NCBI GenBank assembly: GCA_047967505.1
Contig: CM106541.1
From: Dipteris shenzhenensis
Lineage: Eukaryota > Polypodiophyta > Polypodiopsida > Gleicheniales
Length of the DNA: 64,000 bases
Direction: 5' to 3' (one strand)
Shown here: piece by piece, positions 54,971 through 64,000 of the stretch
Layout of the letters: each line of letters begins with the position of its first letter
How positions within the stretch are numbered: position 1 is the stretch's first letter
Notes under the pieces: model-generated
Told to the model about the DNA's origin: nothing
What the model saw: the letters and a program-made list of their open reading frames with translations, nothing else
The model's database searches: none
Made by a program: the position numbers and the translations under genes

Positions 54971-55800
54971 TTATGGAATAAACAACATCATGAGAATATG
55001 CTCCTCATGCATATATATAAAAACAACATCATACAACTCTTCTGATGCTTCTAGTGGAGATTGTGGCAACTCTTCTAATGCTTCCAATGGAGGCTGTGGT
55101 GCTCTAGATGTACACTCAATCTCTACTTCTTCCATAGTATGTAGTGCTTTTAGATTAGACTCAATATCCTCTTTCTTAAATGCAAACAGAGGCTGTGGCA
55201 ACTCTTCTGATGCTTCCAGTGGAGGCTGTGGTGTTGTAGGTGTACACTGAGTCTCTACTTCTTCTATAGTGTGTATTGCTTTCACAGTATACTCAGTCTC
55301 GTCTTCCTTAAATGCAAGCTCTGATATTGCTTCAGTTGCATGTTGTATTCTAATGGCAGCAATTAGGTCTCGAATGATTTCAGCCCTAAACAATTGTATG
55401 TCCTCCTCTGAATATTTGAGCTCCAAAGAGTCTTCCGATGAGACCTGTGGCTTAAGTGAGAAAATTTCTTTGAAAATCAACATGCAGTTATAGGCAACTC
55501 TCCACCCACAACTATGCCCATCTTCCTGCTCTACTACTAAATGCCTTTGGAAGTCTAGCGAGTCTTTGTACTGTCCTGTTTCTTTGATAGTAGATACCAA
55601 CTTCTCAACCGACCTACTCATCATGACATATTAAAAAAACTTAGTGTGTCGATTACATAAGCTACATAATATAGAAGTAACAATAGATTAATAGAATACT
55701 TACGTTTGCACTGAGCCATGAAAGCCTGCAATTGAGTTGACAAACCAACAATAGTTGTCTTCAAGGTCCCAAACCACCAGACTCCAATGTTCCCACACGA
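54971..55800 (-). pseudogene. Ulp1-like (C48) cysteine peptidase fragment, copy A, with intron and C-terminal repeats
   Basis: Two exons can be deduced. Exon 1 (about 55800-55704) encodes VWEHWSLVVWDL and CWFVNSIAG. A 90-bp intron (55703-55614) has a perfect GTAAGT donor and a TAG acceptor. Exon 2 (55613-54971) encodes SVEKLVSTIKET and QEDGHSCGWRVAYNC. Together these give the C48 layout: His in HWSL, Asn in place of Asp at VNS, oxyanion Gln, and Cys in SCG. The C-terminal part contains two ~43-residue repeats (HTIEEVETQCTPTTPQPPLE type). A TAA lies just before exon 1 in the used frame and no upstream start was found, so the gene is incomplete. In plants such domains are often carried by Mutator-like and other DNA transposons. 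Confidence 0.6.
55000..55290 (-). repeat. Coding tandem repeat in copy A (about 43 residues each)
   Basis: Words such as CTCCACTGGAAGCATCAGAAG and GTAGAAGTAGAG-like text recur in frame. At protein level KAIHTIEEVETQC and KALHTMEEVEIEC align, each followed by PQPPLEA-EELPQ. Confidence 0.75.
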
Positions 55801-56673
55801 ATAATTAAGAACCATTATTATTTAACACAATGTTGCCAGTATAAGATGAAAATAAAGGTTGCCATGATACTTACATCTCGTGATATGCCATAAATAGGAC
55901 TCGCACGCCATGTAAATGTAAAGGCTATAACCATTTACAAACATTGGTGATCATCTTTCTGCTATCGCTAAGTATAGGAGAAAGGAGGGAATCCAACATA
56001 TACACACGGTTTTGTATGGATCTACAAAATCGTGAGATAACTATAGTGCACCAACAAATAAATGAATATTAGCTTATTAGATTTAATCAAAATATTGAAT
56101 TATCACAAGCAGAGAAAAAGTTTGTATCCAACTTGAGAATGGCCATCATAACATTGTTATTGACCTCATTTGAAGCTCTAGAGAGGATTGAAATCTCCTC
56201 TCCACCAAATTCAAGATACTGAGGTCTATGTTGAATCATAACCCTAACATTAAAAGAGCTTCCCAATCTTTAAATGAAGCCATGTTTGTAGAGTTGAGGT
56301 CTTCTATCCCCTTTGACTCTTTGACGGCATTCATTGGGACACGCAAGCTAACTAGATGGAGTTTGAGTCTATCAACCCCAATTAAGGCACATATTTGAGG
56401 TGCTATATACCTGAGGCAAAGTGAATTTTAGTTTTTTGGAATCCTGGCACACCATTACTATACAAGATTAGGACATCCTCCACAAACCATCCATTATATA
56501 TGCCTAATGGATGTAGGCAAGTGTTGTTTGATGTTGTTTGAAGGCATCCTGATGTTCTATCTGGTTAGGCAAGGTAGCTGATTAGCTAGACTATGTGGAG
56601 GGCTTCACCATCAAGAGCCCAACCCCTTTCATAACCATCTCGAGGCTAACCCCTTTCATCACCACGAAGGTAT
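55801..56673. other. Spacer between the two peptidase copies
   Basis: No frame could be supported, although earlier exons of copy A might lie here in a decayed state. Confidence 0.35.
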
Positions 56674-57330
56674 TTAATCAATGAGTTTCTTGAGTAATTC
56701 ATAATAGGGGTTGATTCCATTCATAAAAGGAAGCCTATAATGCCTTAGGTGGTTTATGTGTTTGCCTCCAACCCCATTCTTATATTGGTTGAGTTCCAAG
56801 GGAACCAACCTATTTGATTCCATCAAATCATGATGTTGGGAGGGCTCCTCCTCTGAGCCATTATCTATTTGACTTGTGGGAGGGTCCATAATGTTGCCCA
56901 TAATGATTGTTCAAATGGTACATGTTATAAATGCATAGAGATGCAAGTTCGTATATGTTGGCAGTGTGGTGTCATTTTGTATCTCCAAAATTTGACCAAG
57001 TACTAAAAAGCAATTGTAGCCCACCCTCCTTCCACAATTGTATTTGTGGCTATCCTCTTGATGTGATACCTGACATGTTATATACTCTATTTGTTGTGCC
57101 AAGTCACGTTGCTGCATTACTATGTCAATAGCACCTACCAACTTTCGAGCCGATCTGCACATCAAAACATATAACAAGAGTGAATATGTGCATTGCATAT
57201 CAATCTACATGTCAAGAAGTGACAATAAGTGTAGTCTATACTTACTCTAACATAGTGCCATAGACGGATGTCATTGAGTTGGCAAAGAAGCACTTCTTAG
57301 CAAAGATGTCCACGACCACCAAACTCTTTG
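56674..57330 (-). pseudogene. Ulp1-like (C48) peptidase fragment, copy B
   Basis: This is a paralogue of copy A. Exon 1 (to 57246) encodes SLVVVDIFAKK and FFANSMTSVYG, aligning with SLVVWDLEDN and CWFVNSIAGFHG of A. The intron (57245-57155, 91 bp) has the same GTAAGT donor, a CAG acceptor and the same codon phase. Exon 2 starts SARKLVGAID and contains QEDSHKYNCGRRVGYNC. The catalytic His of HW is lost and the Cys region has two extra residues, so activity is unlikely. A TGA at 56911 stops the frame, which reopens in phase (56901-56674: PPTSQIDNGSEEEPSQ) with an unrecognised acidic and basic tail. Confidence 0.55.
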
Positions 57331-57480
57331 TCTTAAGTTCTCCCCTCCTCTTTTCCTCTTATCCTATATTCATCAACTTTTTTTCATTACATAACCATAA
57401 TTTTACCTTCCCTTGAAACACTTTCTACACATAAACCATAGTGTCAAAATTTAGCTTTATGAGTTTGTAGCATGAGCAAC
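57331..57480. other. No gene recognised
   Basis: Short AT/CT-rich spacer between copy B and the dispersed repeat. Confidence 0.4.
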
Positions 57481-57870
57481 TAGTTTTATTGTGATCCTGA
57501 TAACAAGGGAGGGGTGTGTATGACACCTGTCTTCCCAACTAAGTTAAAATATGGTTCTTATCATTTTTCTTGCTGGATGGTGGTAGGTAAGTAGACTCCC
57601 CTGTTCAATAAAAGTGATGCCTATGAACGACTCATCAAAGTGCAACATTTTGGTTCATTTATACATTTTGCAACTTGTGAAGAATGTTAACCTCTTTTTT
57701 ACCTTTTGTTAAAGACATTAGTAGGATCGCACCTATTTGTTCTCCATTTATTAGAATTGCAAATCTCTTTTTGAGCCCTTTATCTACAATGTTTTGATTA
57801 CTATGGAAAGGGGTTTTGTCTTGTCTAGTCTACCCCCCCCCTCCCCCCCCACACACACACAAATAAAAAT
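57481..57870. repeat. Dispersed repeat copy 2 (matches 34606-34950)
   Basis: Shares AACAAGGGAGGGGTG, TCTTCCCAACTAAG, TGGATGGTGGTAGGTA, TTCAATAAAAGTGATG and a C-run followed by CACACACAC with copy 1, in the same order and orientation. It could be a truncated LTR of the Gyp5 family, but no LTR end is visible. Confidence 0.7.
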
Positions 57871-59396
57871 TGCCCCTTCCTAATTAACTATTTGCATGCT
57901 CGTTTTTTTCTTTTTATGAAAAACAACCACCATGTTTCCCCCCCCCTTTTTCTCCCCATAATATATATTTAACTTTTACACTCCCTTATTTTCTACCCCC
58001 TTACATTTTAATTTACCCCCCTAACCACCTTAACCCTTATCCACCTAACCCTACCCCCTTAACCTAACCTCCAACTCTACCTACCCTTTATTTTTTTGAG
58101 ACACACACACACACTCACAGACGACCCTTACCTTCTATGCTCATGACCCTCTCAATGCAGCATGAAATCATGTCACATGCGTGCGCATGTGCACACACAC
58201 ACATCCCCTATCTTCGACAAAATTACCCTACCCCCCCTTAGTCAATTTATTACCCTAACAAAATTTCCCCCTTTTTCTATTAAAATTTCTTTTAAAAAAA
58301 TTCTTGCTCAATTTATTACCCTAACTTTCTGCCCCTTTTTTATATGGGATAACCTTTTATTTTTTAAGTGTTCTCCTAACCTAGCACCTCCTTCCCAACC
58401 CTCCCTAACATAACCTAACCCTTGACCTGATTAGCGTGATGCTTCTCAACCCAACCCCCCCTCCACCGCCACCGCCACTGCCTCTTGTGATTCGCTAGGA
58501 CATTTTTTGCCATTTCATTTCCTTTTGCCTTTAAAAGCTTCGTGTCTTCATCTTTGTGCTTCTCTTACTTGCTAGGTTTCACATTCAACTTGTATGTTCA
58601 CTTTTGATCGTCGCTAATCATTTGACATCTCCTCAATGGCATATTAATCGATTGAGCCTAATCCGAACACACAGCTTTCAAATGCTAACATAAGAACTTA
58701 TTTCCTTGATTACCATGCTTCCCATGCAACACTTTATGCCTTTACTATGCACTTCTCAACACTTCAATTCATATGCATATGTGACCATCTTGCACAGGCA
58801 ATCCCATGCTGCATGACTATAACCATTCTTTTCCACTCAAACTAGTAGCATACGCATAACCATAATTGCAAAGAAGAAATCCTTTAAAATGGTATTATTT
58901 CAATAGCCACATCATTTTTATAAAACCTTGAAATGGTGTTATTTTAACACCCAGAGCACCCAAGAATTCAACAATTTAAATTTGCAAAAATCATTTAAAG
59001 ATCCAAGCTTATGGAGGTAAAACCATTGAAAAGAATTGTTTTGTATACTCATGGTTTATAATCTTTTGTTGTGCGACAACACTACTTTGAATCTATCTAT
59101 AGCTAGTCCATCAAAATCTTCCACATGCAATGCCTTCCTCTCTCTACCATGCCTATGTGCACCTAGCATACTAATGTTACATCATTCGCATAGGTGTGCA
59201 ATGCATGCGCCTCTCTCCTCATAACTCAACTAGAAATGTAGCATTTGTAAACCATCTAGCTTATTTTAGGTACAATTGACTCAACAACATAATGAGACTA
59301 ACTAAACTCATCCTCTCCATTGTGTTCATCTGGTGAATACCATGAGAAATGAATCTGATAGCATAACAATAGAAGGACCTCAAAAGATCCATAGAG
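57871..59396. other. No gene recognised; C-rich and AT-rich low complexity
   Basis: Many C-runs and CACACA tracts (57835-58200) and ACCCTAACC-like text without true telomere repeats. No coding motif. Confidence 0.45.
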
Positions 59397-59398
59397 AC

Positions 59399-59445
<47 letters not shown>

Positions 59446-59470
59446 AACAGACAGACAGACAGACAGACAA
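59397..59470. repeat. (GA)n and (CAGA)n microsatellite
   Basis: A GA run followed by six ACAG tetranucleotides. Confidence 0.95.
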
Positions 59471-59830
59471 AGACATGTGTATCATAATTGTCACACTCCC
59501 ATAGATTGTCCCAAGAGTGGGCATCATGCTATGGAACAACATGTCATTGTCAGGATTGACTAATCATTGCTTGGAATACATGTCATTGTCACTTTGCCTT
59601 CATTGATAGAAACACTCATGATGATGCAATGTGTGGCCATGGAAGGAAGCCTTCACCTTGTATACCTGGGGCATACAATCGGTGCAATAGACAATTAGGA
59701 GATCTCAAGAGGAAATCTAGACTTGACATGTATTTATCCCAAGAATTTTTATCTAGAACAATCAGCTACCTCTCAAGTTTTCTCTTCTCTTACCCTTTCA
59801 GACCACAAACAAGTTCTCGCACTCTATGAT
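59471..59830. other. No gene recognised
   Basis: Spacer with a 66-codon frame lacking motifs. Confidence 0.4.
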
Positions 59831-59904
59831 TTTGGATTGGGAAAAAGATCTCCCTCTTGGTTTAAATTTTGGATTGGGAAAAAGATCTCCCTCTTGGTTT
59901 AAAT
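59831..59904. repeat. 37-bp perfect tandem duplication
   Basis: Units 59831-59867 and 59868-59904 both read TTTGGATTGGGAAAAAGATC onward and are identical by eye. Confidence 0.9.
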
Positions 59905-61368
59905 TTGATCCAAAACTCTTCCAGTTGAAAAGAATTTAAGAATAGGTGGTAGTTGTGTGGAGAGTAGCTTTTGCAAAACCAATACCATCCTTCATTTCTT
60001 GGAAGCGGTAGTAGAAAGCACCTAGAATTTGTTGAGAAAGTCTAAAAAATTTAGAGCCAAAATATGATCCAAAATAATGGGATGACATCAGGCTTTCAAA
60101 GAACTAGAGGTAGCATCAAGACAAGGAGATCAAAGTGCTCAAGAAAATCCCAACAAGGTCAAGAGAGAAATTATGATTCATCAAATTGAATGAAAGCAAA
60201 ATGCACTTCAAGGATTGGTGGGCAAGAAAGATAGATAGGCCAACAATAAAAACCTTTAAAATCAGATGGAAAATGCTATCTTTGACTGATCTTTACGAGC
60301 AATTTGTACTCAATTGTACCCACTAACCCATCTAAGAAGATATATATTTTTGATCGGTTCCTCATTCCAAAACTATTTCTATCAATGGTAGGGGATAGCC
60401 ATCTCTGATTGTAGCTAGCTAACATTTTTTAGACTCACACATATTCTTAGATTCATGTTCTTCTTTTGCATAGTTAAAATTGGAGACATCTAATCAGTGT
60501 GTTGGATTTCATAAATGAAAGTAGCATCCATTAATTTTTCTAGTGCCTCATATACCAAGGGCACACTTTGGAGTTGTCTTTTAGATTCCACATATTTTAG
60601 GGTTGGAACCTTCCCTAATAGGTGTGGTGTGTACTTCTACTTTGGGGGAAATCCCTTTCATTTATTTATAGGACAAAGCCATACAATCCTTATAGGACCA
60701 AGCCATACAATCCTTATATTCCATTAGTAATGATTTTAATGCATTTTTTTTCTCATGTTAGTTAATCACCAATGTATGTAAGGCTTTTTTTTTCTCCTTC
60801 TACAACAAGATTTAGTTTTCATATTTTAGATTGGACCCTCATAAATTGGGGTTTTCCCTAAGCTATCTATTTCTTTAAGTTTTAACTCTCTTATTGGTCT
60901 GGGAATTGCTATAGTCATGTCTCCCCTCATGTAGTTCTTTTCTTTTTTATCTTGTTTTAGAGAAATTTTGTTGATTTTCTCACATTGGGTTTGAAATTCA
61001 TGGTTTTGAACTCTGTGAGACGAGTGATGGATTTTCATTGGGATTCTAGATCCCAAGTAATGGGTCCTTGACCATGCATGTTCCTTCAAGACCCTATGGG
61101 TCCAATTCAAATTTTTGTGTTCTAAAGTTTGTATGGGCTTTGTTCTTACTATTCATTGACCTATATGCAACAAAAATATTCTCATTGGTAGAGGTGAAGC
61201 ATGTCCCTTCAATTGCCTCACATTTGTCTTGATCTTGCATAAGAAACACATTTGAACTAAATATTAAAAAAACAACATGCACCTACTACTATAAACATGC
61301 ATAAGAACATATTATATACAAAAAATAACATGGATGCACCTACTACTATAAAACATTTTCTAGTTTTT
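59905..61368. other. No gene recognised
   Basis: AT-rich; short frames such as 60826-61110 on the minus strand show no motif. Confidence 0.45.
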
Positions 61369-61811
61369 GATAAAACTACTTACCACCAATAAAAATGGTC
61401 ACTCCCACAAAAAATATAATTGATTATTCTTATCCCAACTCCAAATTGTAGGTGAGAATGAAAATGGCAAATCACCATATAGTTGCCATTGTTATTGTCT
61501 TAGAATCCTTAAGCAATCTTTTTATCACCTTGCTTTATAGGGGACCTCATTAAAGGTAGAGCCAAAGACATTGAAACCATAAGGTATGTGATAAAACTAC
61601 TTACCACCATTAAAAAATGGTCACTCCCACAAAAAATATCATTGATTATACTTATCACAACTCTAGATTGTAGGTGAGAATGAAAATGACCAACTCACCA
61701 TATAGTTACCATTGTTATTGTCTTAGACTCCTTAAGCAAACTTTTTATCACCTTGCTTTACAGGGAGCCTCATTAAAGGTAGAGCCAAAGACATTGAAAC
61801 CATAAGGTATG
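61369..61811. repeat. 221-bp tandem duplication
   Basis: Units begin GATAAAACTACTTACCACCA at 61369 and 61590 and differ at about 15 positions. They end with ACCATAAGGTATGT. Confidence 0.9.
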
Positions 61812-62156
61812 TCTTACAAATAACAAGCATGTACTCATTTTGTGGTTCTAAGTTTTCCAACTTATTATAGTCCCCATTGATAACACGATAAAAACAAGAG
61901 GAAGCTTCTCTCCTCATTGAAACTCTAGCAACTCATCAATGATTGTTGCTATGTCCCATGCACTTTTTCTTTAATTGCTCGATCAATAAGTTTCTTAAAG
62001 CTCACAGTCATAGTAGTGGCCTCACAAAGCTTCTTAGCACATTCTAAAAAACCACTTTAAAAAGTTATTTCCCTTTTATATGAATATGAACTTCACGTTT
62101 TGAAATGAGCAATGCAAATTTCAGATTGCAAATGAGCAAATTTCAAATTACAAATG
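61812..62156. other. No gene recognised
   Basis: AT-rich spacer between two tandem repeats. Confidence 0.4.
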
Positions 62157-62290
62157 AGCAATACAAACTAAACATTGGAAACAATCTATAAAGATCGCAT
62201 GAGTCCTACAAATTTAACATTGGTAACAATCTATAAAGATTGCATGAGCAATACAAATTTGACATTGGAAACAAGTAATAAAAACTTGAA
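62157..62290. repeat. 45-bp tandem repeat
   Basis: Units start GAGCAATACAAACTAAACAT (62157), at 62202 and at 62247 (partial). Shorter GAGCAA/CAAATTTCA repeats precede at 62105-62156. Confidence 0.85.
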
Positions 62291-62584
62291 TTAAACACTA
62301 AAGACATTAGAATGGGCAATACAACTTAAAATTAACAATGAGCATAAATAAATTAGCTTTACCATGGTTTTGTAAATGTTGAAATATGAAGTGATATCTC
62401 CATTTTGCTTGTTTTCTCTTTAATTTATCATTTATAAGTTATCAAGTTTTATAACGTTAGTTATGGGGTTGCTCATCATAGGATAGGCATCCACAAGTGT
62501 AGTCTAGGGCCTCAAGCAATAATTTGATGAGACTAGGCACAAGCAAAGGGTCACAACCCATATGAAATAATATATGATGATATC
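62291..62584. other. No gene recognised; left flank of LINE remnant
   Basis: AT-rich text. Coding-like sequence begins near 62570. Confidence 0.4.
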
Positions 62585-64000
62585 ATGGAGTTCTCTAAGC
62601 ATGAAGAGATCCTCCTTCTAGGTGACTTCAATCCACGTATGGGGGGAAAACAACTGGGTCTACTAGATTTTGTATTTGATCCCCTCAAAGTAATAGAGAT
62701 GGATGCAACAGAGCTTGGGATAGTGAGTCACTCAAAGGATGCACCACATGTGATAGGGTATGGGTGCTTGAGGGGGTCACTATGTAAAAACCCCATATAG
62801 CACGTGTGATCAAGGGGTATTTAGAAAACCCTCTACCTATGGATTTTTAAAACCTATGTACACCGCTTCTATAAAATTTGAGATGATAAAAGTACCCCTT
62901 AGGTATGGAAATTGTCACTTTTTGAATTAACCCCCCCTTATTATGTATATTTTCTGTAATTCCATAAAAATATAAAACCCCTTTTATTTGTTGTACACGC
63001 TATCTTACATATTGCTTAGTGATGCCCTCGGGTAACAGTGACACTTACTAGAGATGGGAGCAATACATGACTTGATCATATACAATAGACTTGAGAGATG
63101 GAGGGGGGGACAAGTACAATGGATTACTTAATGCGTTCCCCATCCTTTGTGTCATGAGTACATGACTTTACTATCCCTCCCCCCACTTGGTACTGACCAC
63201 TCCTATCTGGCATTCAGCATCTCGATTACCATGCCAACCATACGACGAGATTCTCTTGGCCCCATCCATGTCTAGATACACTTTGACGATGTCTTAATGG
63301 AATCAATGTGAGCCACTTGTCTCATGAGCTACCAACCTCCGTTTGAGATGATGCAGACCTTGCCTTGGACACTCTTGTATCAATGGTTTAGGATGTTGCC
63401 ACCGAATCATTCCCCATGACTCAATCCATAGAGTGCCCCCCAATTGGAAAGATCTATCAAAAACCATGGTTTGATGATGAGTGCCGAGAGATGAGATCTC
63501 ACCTCATACACACGTAGTAATGACACTCAAACTATAGTGGATCTCACATCACCTAACATGTCATGAGAGGTAGGCTTTCCTCTCTCATAGCATGGGATGA
63601 GGTGATCTGATCTTTTTGAGGAGGGGACCCCACTATTGCATGGGGGCTTCCCTTTGAGGGGAAGACACCTATCCCCATCATAGATTTGGGTGTCTGGCAC
63701 ACATACACAACATTGCTCTATGATGTCCTAATCCATGAACCACCTGATATGTCCTCCTTGCCCAATTCCCACTAATCCATCTTGTTCACCGCATTGTGTG
63801 GGCTTCATAACTGAAGAGTCCAAGACCCTAAGGGGCTACAGACTGAGCAATTTTTGCATGGACAAGAGGACTGGTCCCCATTGTTAGTGCAAATATTCAA
63901 TTATGTTGTATGCCATGGCTTCCCCCTGCTTGGAGTACCACCACCAGCATCTCGATACACAAAGCAAGGGATCCCATGGACACTAAGAACTACAACACTC
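62585..64000 (+). pseudogene. Decayed LINE ORF2: endonuclease and start of RT, cut by window edge
   Basis: An open frame at 62585-62800 contains EEILLLGDFNPRMGG, the GDFN motif of APE-type endonucleases of non-LTR elements. Farther right, IGKIYQKPWFDDECREMRS (about 63435-63500) matches the segment after the endonuclease. From about 63830 the frame reads DPKGLQTEQFLHG, VQIFNYVVCHGFP and then, one frame over, HKARDPMDTKNYNT, the opening of a LINE reverse transcriptase. Several stops and frameshifts separate the parts. The region 62820-63400 between them is weakly coding. The RT palm would lie beyond the window. Confidence 0.7.

Noticed and set aside
57481-58400. 3' LTR of Gyp5
   Set aside because: Only the first ~350 bp match 34606-34950, similarity seems to pass the expected LTR start, and no polypurine tract precedes it. 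Kept as a dispersed repeat.
1-64000. CRISPR arrays, riboswitches, bacterial promoters or operons
   Set aside because: No repeat-spacer pattern or conserved aptamer core was seen, and the retroelements, intron and composition point to a plant nuclear genome.

Overview
The window looks like nuclear DNA of a land plant, most likely one with a large repeat-filled genome. The evidence is plant-type Ty1/copia and Ty3/gypsy LTR retrotransposons, initiator-Met-tRNA primer sites, a DUF4283-like fragment, an intron-containing Ulp1-like (C48) peptidase pair and AT-rich spacers. The species cannot be told from the sequence. I find no host housekeeping gene, rRNA, functional tRNA, CRISPR array or bacterial-style operon. 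Almost everything recognisable is mobile-element sequence at different stages of decay.

Layout. 0.7-8.4 kb: a decayed gypsy-type gag interrupted by a nearly intact copia element (E1, 2239-7714, plus strand, TSD ACCTA). 8.4-12 kb: spacer with simple and tandem repeats. 11.8-17.05 kb: a heavily decayed gypsy element, with an uninterrupted antisense ORF at its 3' end (17004-17525). 18-21.3 kb: inverted repeats, a foldback-like element (about 18914-20331), a duplicated unrecognised segment and GA repeats. 22910-33939: an older copia (E3, minus strand, TSD TGTTT) whose 3' LTR was split by a very young copia of the E1 family (E2, 23245-28744, minus strand, TSD GAGTG).

34.6-50.1 kb: remains of a plus-strand gypsy (Gyp5: possible LTR, Athila/Tat-like PBS, long leader, gag, protease). 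Its leader minisatellite was split by a 9.1-kb minus-strand gypsy (Gyp4, 36282-45367, two LTRs of about 990 bp). Gyp4 is the most unusual object here. Upstream of gag it carries an extra module: an unidentified ORF, a compact RNase H with all four catalytic carboxylates, a CCHC zinc-knuckle ORF and a 54-aa coiled-coil/hydrophobic ORF, in staggered overlapping frames.

50-64 kb: a 32-bp minisatellite, a copia remnant with inverted RNase H/LTR arms (52.3-54.1 kb), a duplicated Ulp1-like peptidase gene with a conserved 90/91-bp intron (54.97-57.33 kb), further tandem duplications, and a decayed non-LTR retrotransposon running off the right edge.

How the parts relate. E1 and E2 are recent insertions of one family (LTR pairs differ at 2 of 297 and 1 of 299 positions). 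E3 is older and Gyp4 is fairly young. Each nearly complete element is crippled by a few lesions, and many stops are TAG where the related copy or family reads CAG, suggesting C-to-T decay of methylated DNA. Proteins from intact relatives elsewhere were probably needed to mobilise these copies.
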